Positions 35,176-44,113 of a DNA stretch of 64,000 nucleotides are shown here, piece by piece. Made by a program: the position numbers and the translations under genes. This stretch comes from Roseibaca sp. Y0-43 (GTDB lineage Bacteria; Pseudomonadota; Alphaproteobacteria; Rhodobacterales; Rhodobacteraceae). The notes under the pieces are model-generated. The model did no database searches and was not told the origin of the DNA. It saw only the letters and a list, made by a program, of their open reading frames with translations. The stretch covers positions 287,146 through 351,145 of the forward strand of contig NZ_JAFMPR010000003.1 in assembly GCF_020667835.1 (NCBI RefSeq). The letters run 5' to 3'. The first letter of the stretch is position 1. Each line of letters opens with the position of its first letter.

Positions 35176-36062
35176 TGGCTGACAATTCGAAAAAGAGCGC
35201 CAACCACCAAAAAGGCGATCCGAACACGACCGGCCATAGCTGGGACGGGATCGAGGAATTCGACAACCCGATGCCCCGCTGGTGGGTCTGGATCTTCATC
35301 CTCTGCGTGATCTGGTCCGTTGGCTACTGGGTCGCTTTCCCGGCATGGCCGGGCATGAACCAGGCGACAAGCGGTGTGCTGGGCTACGCCTCGCGTTCCG
35401 ACGTGGCCGAGGAAATCGCAGAGTTCGAAGCCCGCCACGATGTTCTGTTCGCGCAGATCCTGGAAACCGAACCGGGCGAATTGGTTCAGAACGAAGACCT
35501 GCACCGTTTCGCCGTCAACGCGGGGGCCTCTGTCTTCGCGGCGCAGTGTTCGCAGTGCCACGGCGCGGGCGGTGCCGGTGTTCAGGCCGGCGGCTTCCCC
35601 AACCTGCTGGATGACGACTGGCTGTGGGGCGGCACGACCGAGGACATCGTGCAGACCGTGACCTACGGTATCCGCAACGAGGACTACATGGACGCACGCT
35701 ACTCTGAAATGCCCGCTTTCGGGCGTGACGAGCTGCTAAGCGAAGAAGAAATCCGTCAGGCGACGCATTTCGTTCTGTCGCTGTCCGGGTCGGACCATGA
35801 CGCACAGCTTGCTTCGGCCGGGGCCGAGGTTTTCGACTACAACTGTTCGTCCTGCCACGGTGCTGGCGGCGAAGGCGACACCTTCCTCGGTGCGCCCGCG
35901 CTGAACGACCAGATCTGGCTTTATGGCGGCTCGGAAGAGACCGTCTATGAAACGATCTACAATTCGCGTTTCGGCGTGATGCCGGGTTTCACCGACCGTC
36001 TGCGCGAAGCGGAAATCCGCGCCGTTGCGGCCTATGTCCACCAGTTGGGCGGCGGCGAGTAA
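35175..36062 (+). CDS. ccoP: cbb3-type cytochrome c oxidase subunit III (dihaem cytochrome c)
   Basis: A 295-residue dihaem cytochrome c. A cytoplasmic N-terminus with the family GIEEFDNPMPRWW is followed by one transmembrane segment (about 36-58) and a periplasmic part with two haem sites, CSQCH (near residue 128) and CSSCH (near 228), each followed by GAGG. It receives electrons from soluble or membrane cytochromes. The ATG at 35175 is preferred over a GTG one codon earlier, since AGAGAGG (35160-35166) is 8 bases from it. A strong terminator follows. Confidence 0.96.
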   Translation: MADNSKKSANHQKGDPNTTGHSWDGIEEFDNPMPRWWVWIFILCVIWSVGYWVAFPAWPGMNQATSGVLGYASRSDVAEEIAEFEARHDVLFAQILETEPGELVQNEDLHRFAVNAGASVFAAQCSQCHGAGGAGVQAGGFPNLLDDDWLWGGTTEDIVQTVTYGIRNEDYMDARYSEMPAFGRDELLSEEEIRQATHFVLSLSGSDHDAQLASAGAEVFDYNCSSCHGAGGEGDTFLGAPALNDQIWLYGGSEETVYETIYNSRFGVMPGFTDRLREAEIRAVAAYVHQLGGGE

Positions 36063-36083
36063 TCTGCGCAGAGCAAGCAATCC

Positions 36084-36116
36084 AAAACCCGGCCTGTTCC
36101 GCAGGCCGGGTTTTTT
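36084..36116 (+). terminator. Rho-independent terminator after ccoNOQP
   Basis: CCCGGCCTG (36088-36096) pairs perfectly with CAGGCCGGG (36102-36110) around a 5-base loop, extended by AAAA/TTTT, and is followed by six Ts. It ends the ccoNOQP transcript 22 bases after the ccoP stop. Confidence 0.9.
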
Positions 36117-36141
36117 CATGCGCCGTCTGTGCTTGGCGGGT

Positions 36142-36288
36142 CTACCGGGTTTGACGCGGTGCGACCAAGCGCACGCGCTCTTCCACGCGGGTGCCGGGCC
36201 TGACCGGCCCAGTGCTTCGGTCCAATCGCGGCAAAGCGGTGTTGACGCGGCTGGCGACAAACAGCATTCTTGCATGAATTTCTAACAT
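36142..36288 (-). CDS. Probable 48-residue basic small protein, divergent from LysR gene
   Basis: A 48-codon frame with an excellent ribosome site (GGAGG, 5 bases before the ATG at 36288). The product begins MLEIHARMLFVASRVNTALP and ends RLVAPRQTR, with about nine arginines and no clear membrane segment. It fills most of the otherwise empty 325-base gap between ccoP and the LysR gene and points back at the ccoP terminator. I recognise no family. The start signal makes it more than a random frame, but expression is unproven. Confidence 0.45.
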   Translation of the reverse strand: MLEIHARMLFVASRVNTALPRLDRSTGPVRPGTRVEERVRLVAPRQTR

Positions 36289-36387
36289 AACGGCCTCCGG
36301 TCCAATGGGGTTCATAGGCCTATTAGGGCTGAAAAACGCCAAAACGCGACTCTGGAATTCATCTGGTATGAAAGAAAAGCTTACATA

Positions 36388-37290
36388 ATGGACTGGCGCG
36401 ACATGCCCCCGCTTTCGGCCTTGCGCGCCTTCGCAGCGTTGGCCGAATCCGGCTCGGTCGTGGCCGCCGCGGCCCGGCTTGGCGTGACCCATGCCGCCGT
36501 CAGCCAGCAGATCAGGGCGTTGGAAAAGGCGCTTGACCTGCCGCTTGTATCGCGCAGCGGTCGACAGATAGAGCTGACCGAAGACGGTCGCCAATTGGCG
36601 CTGGGCCTGTCCCATGGCTTTGCAGAGATCATGCGCAGCGTCAGCGGCGTGACCGAAGCGCAGCGCGACCGCCCTTTGCAAGTGACCACGACCGCGATGT
36701 TCGCCAGCACATGGCTTGTGCCGCGCCTTGGGTCGTTTCGGCTTGCCCATCCCGGCGTCGATCTGGTGCTGGACCCATCGCCCGTGCAGCGCCCGCTGGA
36801 ACCGGGCGGCTTCGATGCTGCGATTCGCCACGGCACCGGCGATTGGCCGGGGCTGGAGGTGCACAAGCTGATGGATGCGCCGCTCGTCGTGGTTGCAGCC
36901 CCCGCCCTGCTGAAAGGGCCGCCGGGTGGCGGGGCCGACGCGCTGACCGGCCTGCCATGGCTGAGTGAGCTGGAGCAGAATGAGGCCTCGCTCTTCCTGT
37001 CGCGCCAAGGCGTGGCCACAGCGCTCAGCGGCGGGGTGATCCACTTGCCGGGCAATCTTGTGCTGGACGCGGCGCGCAACGGTCATGGGCTGGCCGTTGT
37101 GACAGAGGTTCTGGTGGCAAATGACATTGCCAGCGGCAACCTGCGTGTCGTTCTGCGCGACCAGGTGGATCGCGGATATTACCTGGTCACGCGGCAGGGG
37201 GTGCATCGCCCGCCGTTGCGCGCCTTTTGCCGGTGGTTGCGATCCGAAGCCAACGCGCCGGGACCGAATGTCGCAGCGCGCAGGGTTTGA
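36388..37290 (+). CDS. LysR-family transcriptional regulator (GcvA-like)
   Basis: A 300-residue LysR regulator. The N-terminal winged helix-turn-helix (about 7-66) reads PPLSALRAFAALAESGSVV then RLGVTHAAVSQQIRALEKAL; the C-terminal effector domain (about 92-290) is of the GcvA-like group, recognisable by LGVTHAAVSQQIRALE and FDAAIRHGTGDWPGL. Target and effector are unknown. It lies between the ccoNOQP and ccoGHIS operons, and its stop codon is inside an FNR-type box. By LysR habit it may regulate the divergent small gene at 36142-36288 (inference). Confidence 0.9.
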   Translation: MDWRDMPPLSALRAFAALAESGSVVAAAARLGVTHAAVSQQIRALEKALDLPLVSRSGRQIELTEDGRQLALGLSHGFAEIMRSVSGVTEAQRDRPLQVTTTAMFASTWLVPRLGSFRLAHPGVDLVLDPSPVQRPLEPGGFDAAIRHGTGDWPGLEVHKLMDAPLVVVAAPALLKGPPGGGADALTGLPWLSELEQNEASLFLSRQGVATALSGGVIHLPGNLVLDAARNGHGLAVVTEVLVANDIASGNLRVVLRDQVDRGYYLVTRQGVHRPPLRAFCRWLRSEANAPGPNVAARRV

Positions 37291-37300
37291 TCTGCGTCAA
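37287..37300. promoter_or_regulatory. FNR-type box overlapping the LysR stop, distal site of ccoG
   Basis: TTGATCTGCGTCAA matches the FNR consensus at 9 of 10 positions and includes the stop codon of the LysR gene. It is about 235 bases before ccoG and 172 bases upstream of a second box. Confidence 0.6.
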
Positions 37301-37458
37301 TGTAAGGCCCATCTCTTTTCTGTAGGAATTCACAGGCTTGCCTAGGCTTGCAGCGCCGGTCTCTGTTTTCCTGTTCGCGCGTGTTACCGGAGATCGGCGC
37401 CTTCATGGCTTGCACCTCTTTTCCTCAATTGCGAAAACTTGCACGCGCCATGCGGTTT

Positions 37459-37472
37459 TTGACGCAGGTCAA
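37459..37472. promoter_or_regulatory. FNR-type box proximal to ccoG
   Basis: TTGACGCAGGTCAA (half sites TTGAC and GTCAA) is centred 63 bases before the ccoG start. Activation at -41.5 would place the transcript start near 37507, just upstream of the ribosome site. Confidence 0.7.
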
Positions 37473-37528
37473 GGACGCTGTGCGCCCCGCGTGAAACAAC
37501 CGCGGCAAGTCACAGTCAGGAGACAAGC

Positions 37529-38959
37529 GTGAGTTCGTCAGATCAAAGCCCCCCGTCGCTCTATGCCAAACGCGAGCCGATTTTCCCGCGCCGCGTGAAA
37601 GGCAGTTTCCGCACCATGAAATGGTGGCTGCTGGCCGGGATGCTGGGGCTTTACTACATCCTGCCATGGATCCGTTGGGACCGTGGCCCCGAAATGCCCG
37701 ATCAGGCCGTGCTTCTTGACCTGCAAGGCCGCCGCTTCTTCTTTTTCATGATCGAGATCTGGCCGCATGAATTCTACTTCGTGGCGGGCCTGCTTATCAT
37801 GGCGGGGATCGGGTTGTTCCTGTTCACTTCGGCCTTGGGTCGGGTGTGGTGCGGTTACGCCTGTCCGCAAACCGTCTGGACCGACCTGTTCATCTTGGTA
37901 GAGCGCTGGGTCGAGGGCGACCGCAACGCACGGCTGCGCCTGTATCACAAGAAGTGGGATTTCGAGAAAATCCGCAAATACGGGCTGAAATGGACCCTGT
38001 GGTTCCTGATCGGCATGGCAACCGGCGGGGCGTGGGTGTTCTATTTCGCCGATGCGCCGACGCTTCTGGTCGACCTTGTGACCCTGCAAGCGCCGATGAT
38101 CGCCTATCTGACGATCTTTGTCCTGACCATGACGACCTTCCTGTTCGGCGGGTTCTTCCGCGAGCAGATTTGCATCTATGCCTGCCCATGGCCGCGCATT
38201 CAGGCCGCGATGATGGACGAAGACACCCTGACCATCGACTACCGCGACTGGCGCGGAGAGCCGCGCGGCAAGCACCGCAAGGGCGAGGGGTCGGAAAACC
38301 TGGGCGATTGCATCGACTGCATGGCCTGCGTCAATGTCTGCCCGATGGGGATTGATATTCGCGACGGTCAGCAGCTTGCCTGCATCACCTGCGGCCTGTG
38401 CATTGACGCCTGCGACGACGTGATGGACCGGATCGGCAAGCCGCGCGGCCTGATTGGCTACATGGCGCTGTCCGACCACGAGAGCGAGCGCGCCGGCAAA
38501 CCGCCCAAATCGGTCTGGAAACACGTCTTCCGTGTACGCACGATCGTCTATACCGCGATCTGGTCGGCTGTCGGTGTCGGTTTGGTGGTGGCATTGTTCA
38601 TCCGGTCCGATCTGGACATGAGCGTGTCGCCCGTCCGCAACCCCACGCATATCGTCTTGTCCGACGGCACGGTGCGAAATGTCTATGATGTGCGCCTGCG
38701 CAACATGGCCAACGAAGAGCGTGACTTCGTGCTGTCGATTACCGACAACCCCGATTTGAGCTTGTCGATCGAGGGGTACGACTCGACCGCGGTCACGCTC
38801 AGCCCGGATGAAATGGCGCAGGTCCGCGTCTATCTGGAAGCGCCGAATGGCACCGAATCCGCCGCCGCGCCGCGCAGTGACGTGCGCATCTGGTCCACGA
38901 TTGCCGGAAGCCAGGAGCGCGTTTATTCTGAAACTGTCTTCAACGGGAGAGGTCAATGA
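37529..38959 (+). CDS. ccoG: cbb3 oxidase assembly ferredoxin-like protein CcoG (RdxA/RdxB)
   Basis: A 476-residue membrane-bound iron-sulfur protein of the CcoG/RdxB/FixG family, implicated in copper handling during cbb3 oxidase assembly. About five transmembrane segments are present; a CxxCP-type motif (WCGYACPQTVWTD) lies near residue 110, ICIYACPWPR near 216, and two 4Fe-4S ferredoxin motifs follow (CIDCMACVNVCP and CITCGLCIDACD, about residues 260-295). A C-terminal immunoglobulin-like domain follows the last membrane segment. The start is GTG at 37529 with AGGAGA 5 bases upstream. First gene of ccoGHIS, with two FNR boxes upstream; the stop overlaps ccoH by ATGA. Confidence 0.95.
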   Translation: MSSSDQSPPSLYAKREPIFPRRVKGSFRTMKWWLLAGMLGLYYILPWIRWDRGPEMPDQAVLLDLQGRRFFFFMIEIWPHEFYFVAGLLIMAGIGLFLFTSALGRVWCGYACPQTVWTDLFILVERWVEGDRNARLRLYHKKWDFEKIRKYGLKWTLWFLIGMATGGAWVFYFADAPTLLVDLVTLQAPMIAYLTIFVLTMTTFLFGGFFREQICIYACPWPRIQAAMMDEDTLTIDYRDWRGEPRGKHRKGEGSENLGDCIDCMACVNVCPMGIDIRDGQQLACITCGLCIDACDDVMDRIGKPRGLIGYMALSDHESERAGKPPKSVWKHVFRVRTIVYTAIWSAVGVGLVVALFIRSDLDMSVSPVRNPTHIVLSDGTVRNVYDVRLRNMANEERDFVLSITDNPDLSLSIEGYDSTAVTLSPDEMAQVRVYLEAPNGTESAAAPRSDVRIWSTIAGSQERVYSETVFNGRGQ

Positions 38960-39432
38960 CCAAGGACAACGACGCCAAGGGCTTTCGCATGACGGGTCCG
39001 AAAGTGCTGGCGATCACGCTGGCGGCTTTCGGAACGGTCATCGCGGTGAACCTGACCTTGGCGTGGTCCGCTGTCAGCACCTTTCCGGGGCTAGAGGTGC
39101 AGAACTCTTACGTCGCCAGCCAGAACTTCAACGAGGAACTGGCGGCGCAAGAGGCCTTGGGCTGGGATGTCTCGGCAGAGGTCGAGGGCGGTGAACTGGT
39201 GCTGACCATCACCGGCCCCGATGGCTACCCCGCGCAGGTCGCCACGCTGGATGCGCTTCTGGGGGCGGCCACCCATGTCCGTGACGACCAGCGCCCGGAT
39301 TTCGTTTTCCTGAACGGCGCCTTCCGTGCCCCGGTGGACATCGCGCCGGGCAACTGGAACATCCGCCTGCGCGCGACGGCAGCGGATGGCACCTTGTTCC
39401 AGCAGCGCGTCGTGCTGCATGTCGAAGGATAA
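38956..39432 (+). CDS. ccoH: cbb3 oxidase assembly protein CcoH (FixH)
   Basis: A 158-residue FixH-family protein with one N-terminal membrane segment (about 14-37) and a periplasmic beta-rich domain ending in NWNIRLRATAADG and RVVLHVEG. FixH/CcoH is required for stable cbb3 assembly and interacts with CcoN. Its start overlaps the ccoG stop, and ccoI starts 6 bases after its stop. Confidence 0.93.
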   Translation: MTKDNDAKGFRMTGPKVLAITLAAFGTVIAVNLTLAWSAVSTFPGLEVQNSYVASQNFNEELAAQEALGWDVSAEVEGGELVLTITGPDGYPAQVATLDALLGAATHVRDDQRPDFVFLNGAFRAPVDIAPGNWNIRLRATAADGTLFQQRVVLHVEG

Positions 39433-39438
39433 CACAGC

Positions 39439-41613
39439 ATGACGACCGTGCGTGCCTCTGCCTGTCCGGCTTGCGCGGCGGCCCCTGCGGCCGAAGAGCT
39501 TGCGCGCAAGGAGCTGTCCAAGGCGCGCGTGCTTCTGTCGGTGCCGGAAGTGCATTGCGCGGCCTGTATCTCGACCATCGAGCGGGATTTGGCCAAGATG
39601 CCGGGGATCAATTCCTCGCGCCTGAACCTGACGCTGAAGCGCCTGAGCGTGGATGCAGAGGCCAATATCCGCCCCGAGGACGTGATCGCCCGGCTGGATG
39701 CCTTGGGCTACGAGGCGCATGAGCTGGACGCGGGCGCGCTGTCGATGACCGAAACCGAACGCCAAGGCCGCGAATTGCTGATGCGGCTGGGCGTGGCGGG
39801 CTTTGCCATGATGAACATCATGCTTTTGTCGGTCGCGGTCTGGTCCGGGGCCGAGGGGCCGACGCGCGACCTGTTCCACCTGATTTCGGCGGTCATCGCC
39901 ATTCCGACCGTGGCCTTCGCGGGCCAGCCCTTCTTTCGCAACGCATGGAAGGCGCTGCGCGCGGGCCGCATGGACATGGACGCGCCCATCAGCTTCGCGA
40001 TCCTGCTGACGCTGGGCCTGTCGATATTCGAGACGCTGCAATCGGGCGCACATGCCTATTTCGATTCGGTGGTCATGCTGATCTTCTTCCTGCTGGCGGG
40101 TCGCTATCTGGATTTCCGCGCGCGCGCTGTTGCACGTTCCGCGGCGCAGGAACTGGCCGCGCTGGAAGTGCCGCGCGCCATTCGGCTGGCGGACGGGGTG
40201 GAAGAAACCGTGGGCGTGGCCGAACTGGTCGCGGGCGATCTGGTCCTGGTGCGCCCCGGCGGGCGGATGCCGGTGGACGGCTTGGTCGTCGCGGGCCAGT
40301 CGGAACTGGACCGCGCGCTTCTGACGGGCGAAACCCTGCCGGTTTTCGCGGGCGAAGGCACCATTGTCAGCGCGGGCGAGGTGAACCTGACGGGGCCGCT
40401 GACCGTGCGTGTCACGGCTGCGGGCAAGGATAGCTCTCTGCACCGGATGGCTGACCTTGTGGCCAACGCCGAATCGGCGCGCACCAAATACACCACGCTC
40501 GCCGAACGCGCTGCCCGCGCCTACGCGCCCAGCATCCCGATCCTGTCGCTGGGGGCGTTCTTCGTCTGGATGTATCTGACCGGCGGCGATATTCGCGTTG
40601 CCATCAACGTGGCTGTGACGACGCTAATTATCACCTGCCCCTGTGCGTTGGGTCTGGCCGTGCCCGCCGTGGTGACAGCCGCCAGCGGCAAGCTGTTCCG
40701 GAAAGGCCTGCTCATCAAGGACGGCACCGCGCTGGAGCGTCTGGCCGATGTCGACACGGTCGTTTTCGACAAGACCGGCACCCTGACCATGGGCGCGCCA
40801 GAGGCGACCAATCTGGACACGGTCCCCGATGATGCGCGCCGCGTGGCGCTTGCACTGGCCGAAGCCTCCAGCCACCCGCTTGCCGCGTCGCTGGCCAAGG
40901 GGCTGCGCGATCTGGGCGTGCGGCCCGCGCCCGTATCCGACCTGACAGAGGTTCCGGGCTATGGTGTCGAAGGCATCTGGCACGACACGCGCGTGCGCTT
41001 GGGCCGTCCTGCATGGGTGGGTGCCACAGCGGTAGAGTTGACGGCGGCCTATCTGTCGCTTGGCCAGACAACCCATGCCTTCACCTTCACCGACCAGCTG
41101 CGCCCCGGCGCGGAAGAGGTCGTGCGCGCGCTGCATGAGCAGGGCAAGCAGGTCTGGCTTATCTCTGGCGACGTGCCGGGCGCGGTGCAGGCCTTGGCCC
41201 AGCGGCTGCATATTGACCAATGGCAGGCCGAAGCGCTGCCGCAGGAAAAGGCGGCCAAGGTCGCCGCGCTGCAAGACGGGGGTGCCAAGGTTCTGATGGT
41301 GGGCGATGGGCTGAATGACACGGTCGCGCTGAGTGCCGCGCATGTCTCGATCTCGCCCGCCAGCGCACTTGATGCCGCGCGCGCGGCGTCTGACATGGTC
41401 ATGCTGGGCCGCGACATTGGCCCGATCGCAGACGCGTTGCGCATGTCGGTCCAAGCCAAGCGCCGCATCCGAGAGAATTTCTGGCAATCGGGTATCTATA
41501 ATGCGATCTTCGTGCCGATTGCGTTGGTGGGGCTGGCAACACCGCTGATCGCGGCGGCGATCATGTCGGTTTCGTCCATCTCGGTCACGCTGAACGCGCT
41601 GCGCTTGAAATAA
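39439..41613 (+). CDS. ccoI: Copper-exporting P1B-type ATPase CcoI (FixI)
   Basis: A 724-residue P-type ATPase that delivers copper across the inner membrane for cbb3 oxidase maturation. An N-terminal CPAC (C9, C12) precedes one heavy-metal-associated domain with C40/C43 (HCAACIS). Eight membrane segments are expected; the CPC ion motif is in ITCPCALGLAVP, the actuator has LTGETLP, the phosphorylation site is DKTGTLT, and nucleotide and hinge motifs are ASSHPLAAS and VGDGLNDTVAL. It is in the fixed order GHIS, which separates it from general CopA exporters. Confidence 0.95.
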   Translation: MTTVRASACPACAAAPAAEELARKELSKARVLLSVPEVHCAACISTIERDLAKMPGINSSRLNLTLKRLSVDAEANIRPEDVIARLDALGYEAHELDAGALSMTETERQGRELLMRLGVAGFAMMNIMLLSVAVWSGAEGPTRDLFHLISAVIAIPTVAFAGQPFFRNAWKALRAGRMDMDAPISFAILLTLGLSIFETLQSGAHAYFDSVVMLIFFLLAGRYLDFRARAVARSAAQELAALEVPRAIRLADGVEETVGVAELVAGDLVLVRPGGRMPVDGLVVAGQSELDRALLTGETLPVFAGEGTIVSAGEVNLTGPLTVRVTAAGKDSSLHRMADLVANAESARTKYTTLAERAARAYAPSIPILSLGAFFVWMYLTGGDIRVAINVAVTTLIITCPCALGLAVPAVVTAASGKLFRKGLLIKDGTALERLADVDTVVFDKTGTLTMGAPEATNLDTVPDDARRVALALAEASSHPLAASLAKGLRDLGVRPAPVSDLTEVPGYGVEGIWHDTRVRLGRPAWVGATAVELTAAYLSLGQTTHAFTFTDQLRPGAEEVVRALHEQGKQVWLISGDVPGAVQALAQRLHIDQWQAEALPQEKAAKVAALQDGGAKVLMVGDGLNDTVALSAAHVSISPASALDAARAASDMVMLGRDIGPIADALRMSVQAKRRIRENFWQSGIYNAIFVPIALVGLATPLIAAAIMSVSSISVTLNALRLK

Positions 41614-41621
41614 AGGCCCGC

Positions 41622-41804
41622 ATGGAAGTTCTGACCATCCTGATTCCGGTTTCGCTTATCCTTGGCCTATTGGGCTTGGGTGCGTTCATCTGGACATTGC
41701 GCAAGGGCATGTATGACGACCCGGATGGCGACAGCCAACGCATCCTGACGGACGAGTTCGACGACAAGCCAAAGCCGATAGACCCGGACAACGGGTCGGC
41801 CTGA
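41622..41804 (+). CDS. ccoS: cbb3 oxidase maturation protein CcoS (FixS)
   Basis: A 60-residue single-span protein: hydrophobic segment at about 5-27, then the family motif of an acidic tail (YDDPDGDSQRILTDE). CcoS is needed to insert haem and copper into CcoN in Rhodobacter. It starts 8 bases after ccoI. Its TGA directly abuts the stop of the convergent acyltransferase gene, leaving no room for a terminator. Confidence 0.93.
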   Translation: MEVLTILIPVSLILGLLGLGAFIWTLRKGMYDDPDGDSQRILTDEFDDKPKPIDPDNGSA

Positions 41805-42689
41805 CTAGTCCTTTTGGTTGTGTTTCCATCGGCGGTGGGTCCACATCCACTGGTCCTTGTGCTGCCGCACCAGCGCTTCCAGCGACGCATTGAGCGCTTT
41901 GGTCATCGTCACGGGGTCACTATGCGGAACAGGGTCTTCAATCCGAACGCTGAATTCCAGCCCGTCCGGCTTGCGGATGCCGTAAACCGGCACAAGCAGC
42001 GCGTTGTATTTCAGCGCCATTTCAGCCGCTGACAGCGCCGTGCGCGCGGGTTGACCCATGAAGGGCAACAGCTCTCCATGTTCCATGTAGTGATCGGCCA
42101 CCAGCCCGACCATGCCGCCATCCCGCAGGAACCGCAGCATTCCCGCCAACCCGTCGCGCCCGCGTGCGAAGACGGGTGTGCCGATACGGGAAATGGCGGC
42201 AACGTAGCGCGCGTTGAAAGCGGGGTTGCTCATTGGCATGTAGAACCCGGCCACCTTGAAGCCTTGGGCCAGAAGCAGCGCGCGCGCGGCGTCGTAATTG
42301 CCGAAATGGCCCGTCACCAGAATGACGGGCTGACCTTTTGCATGGGCTTCGTGCAGGGCGGCAAGCCCTGTGCCTTCGACATCCGAGCGTGTGGCGCGGG
42401 CGACGAATTCCGCGCCCGAGAAGATTTCGGCAATCGTGCGCGCCATGTTGCCGGGCACGGTGCGGGCAATCCGCTCACGCTCGGCCGCGGGCAGGTCTGG
42501 CGCGACAAGGTCCAGATTCGCCCGCACCCGGCGGCGCAACCCGCCAAGCGGGCCGACCACATGCGCGCCCAGCCACCCGAGACACGGAATGCGCAACTGG
42601 TAGGGCAGGGGGCGCAGCCCCTCTAGTAATGCGCCCGCCAGCCAGTCCTGCAAGCGGTGGCGCAGCGCTATCGGGGCTGCTTGTGCCAT
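41805..42689 (-). CDS. LpxL/HtrB-type lysophospholipid or lipid A acyltransferase
   Basis: A 294-residue inner-membrane-associated acyltransferase of the LpxL/LpxM family. The catalytic HX4D motif is HFGNYD (in VTGHFGNYDAARA), and WMWTHRRWK at the C-terminus is the other family hallmark. The N-terminal hydrophobic region is weak. It probably adds a secondary acyl chain to lipid A; ornithine-lipid or glycerolipid acylation are alternatives. The start at 42689 shares one base with the stop of the upstream gshA (TGATG), so the two are coupled. Confidence 0.88.
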   Translation of the reverse strand: MAQAAPIALRHRLQDWLAGALLEGLRPLPYQLRIPCLGWLGAHVVGPLGGLRRRVRANLDLVAPDLPAAERERIARTVPGNMARTIAEIFSGAEFVARATRSDVEGTGLAALHEAHAKGQPVILVTGHFGNYDAARALLLAQGFKVAGFYMPMSNPAFNARYVAAISRIGTPVFARGRDGLAGMLRFLRDGGMVGLVADHYMEHGELLPFMGQPARTALSAAEMALKYNALLVPVYGIRKPDGLEFSVRIEDPVPHSDPVTMTKALNASLEALVRQHKDQWMWTHRRWKHNQKD

Positions 42690-44059
42690 CAATACTTGTA
42701 GTCGTCGTAGATGCGCGTCAGATCGCCCTGCCAATCGCCATGGTAGCGCGCCAGCAACTCGTCGGCGGGCGCTTGCCCGGTTTCAAGCGATTCCTTCAGC
42801 GCGTTCAGGAAATGGGTTTCATCGGGCAACATGCCGCCCGCACCCTGCCGCGCGCGGGCCTTCAGCCCGGCTTCGGCAGTGTCGACGACTTGGCGTGCAA
42901 TGTCATAAAGCTTCACGCCGCCCGCTTCGCCCTGAAGCCCGTCGACAGAGGCCGCGACCCGCAAGCCCTCGCGCGTTTCGGCGTCCCACCCCTTGGCGAT
43001 GTCCCACGCGGCGTCGAGCGCGTTTTGGTCGTAGCACAGACCGACCCACAGCGCAGGCAGCGCGCAAAGCCTGCGCCACGGGCCACCATCCGCGCCGCGC
43101 ATCTCGATGAATTTCTTCAGCCGCGCTTCGGGGAAGATGGTGGTCAGATGGTCGGCCCAGTCCGACAGCGTCGGCACTTCGCCGGGCAGAGCGGGCAATT
43201 CACCGCGCATGAAATCGCGGAAGGATTGGCCGAGTGCATTGATATACTTGCCATCGCGATAGACGAAATACATCGGCACATCGAGCGCGTATTCGACCCA
43301 GGTCTCGAACCCGAACCCGTCCTCGAACACGAAGGGCAACATGCCCGTGCGCGCCGGGTCCAGATCGCGCCAGACGCGCGAGCGCCAGCTTTTGTGGCCG
43401 TTGGGTTTGCCGTCCAGAAAGGGGGAATTGGCGAATAGCGCGGTTGCCACGGGTTGCAGCGCAAGCGCCACGCGCAGCTTTTGCACCATGTCGGGCTCTG
43501 ACCCGAAATCGAGGTTCACCTGAACCGTGCAGGTCCGGTACATCATGGTTTTGCCCATGGTGCCCACGCGGTCCATGTATTCGGTCATCAGCTTGTAACG
43601 GCCCTTGGGCATGACCGGCATCTGCTCATGGCTCCAGATCGGGGCGGCACCAAGGCCGATGAATTCGACCCCGATTTCTTCGGCCACCGAGCGCACTTCG
43701 CGCAGGTGCTGGTTCACCTCGTCACAGGTCTGGTGAATGTTCTCCAGCGGTGCGCCCGACAGTTCCAACTGCCCGCCGGGTTCCAGAGAGACATTCGCGC
43801 CGTCCTTTTCCAGCCCGATGATATGACCCGCTTCCAGCACCGGTGCCCAGCCGTAGCGGTCGCGCAACCCTTCCAGCACCGCGCGGATAGAGCGCGGGCC
43901 GTCATAGGGAAGCGGGTTCAGCGTGTCGCGGCAATACCCGAATTTCTCGTGCTCGGTGCCAATGCGCCACTGGTCCTTGGGCTTGCAGCCCGCGGCCAGA
44001 TACTCGGCCAGTTGGGCTTTGCTTTCGATCGGCCCGCCGCCGGATTGGGGAATGGACAT
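42689..44059 (-). CDS. gshA: Glutamate-cysteine ligase
   Basis: A 456-residue ligase of the plant/alphaproteobacterial class, catalysing the first step of glutathione synthesis (gamma-glutamylcysteine from glutamate, cysteine and ATP). Family stretches are GTEHEKFGY, SLEPGGQLELSGAPLENIH, MMYRTCTVQVNLDFGSE, FVFEDGFGFETWVEYALDVP and FIEMRGAD. Length is typical. It forms a leftward unit with the acyltransferase gene and begins 54 bases after the preceding hypothetical gene. Confidence 0.95.
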   Translation of the reverse strand: MSIPQSGGGPIESKAQLAEYLAAGCKPKDQWRIGTEHEKFGYCRDTLNPLPYDGPRSIRAVLEGLRDRYGWAPVLEAGHIIGLEKDGANVSLEPGGQLELSGAPLENIHQTCDEVNQHLREVRSVAEEIGVEFIGLGAAPIWSHEQMPVMPKGRYKLMTEYMDRVGTMGKTMMYRTCTVQVNLDFGSEPDMVQKLRVALALQPVATALFANSPFLDGKPNGHKSWRSRVWRDLDPARTGMLPFVFEDGFGFETWVEYALDVPMYFVYRDGKYINALGQSFRDFMRGELPALPGEVPTLSDWADHLTTIFPEARLKKFIEMRGADGGPWRRLCALPALWVGLCYDQNALDAAWDIAKGWDAETREGLRVAASVDGLQGEAGGVKLYDIARQVVDTAEAGLKARARQGAGGMLPDETHFLNALKESLETGQAPADELLARYHGDWQGDLTRIYDDYKY

Positions 44060-44113
44060 CTGGCATTTCCTTGTTCGTGTTGCGGGCAGACTTGGGCCGG
44101 GTATGCGCCCAAG

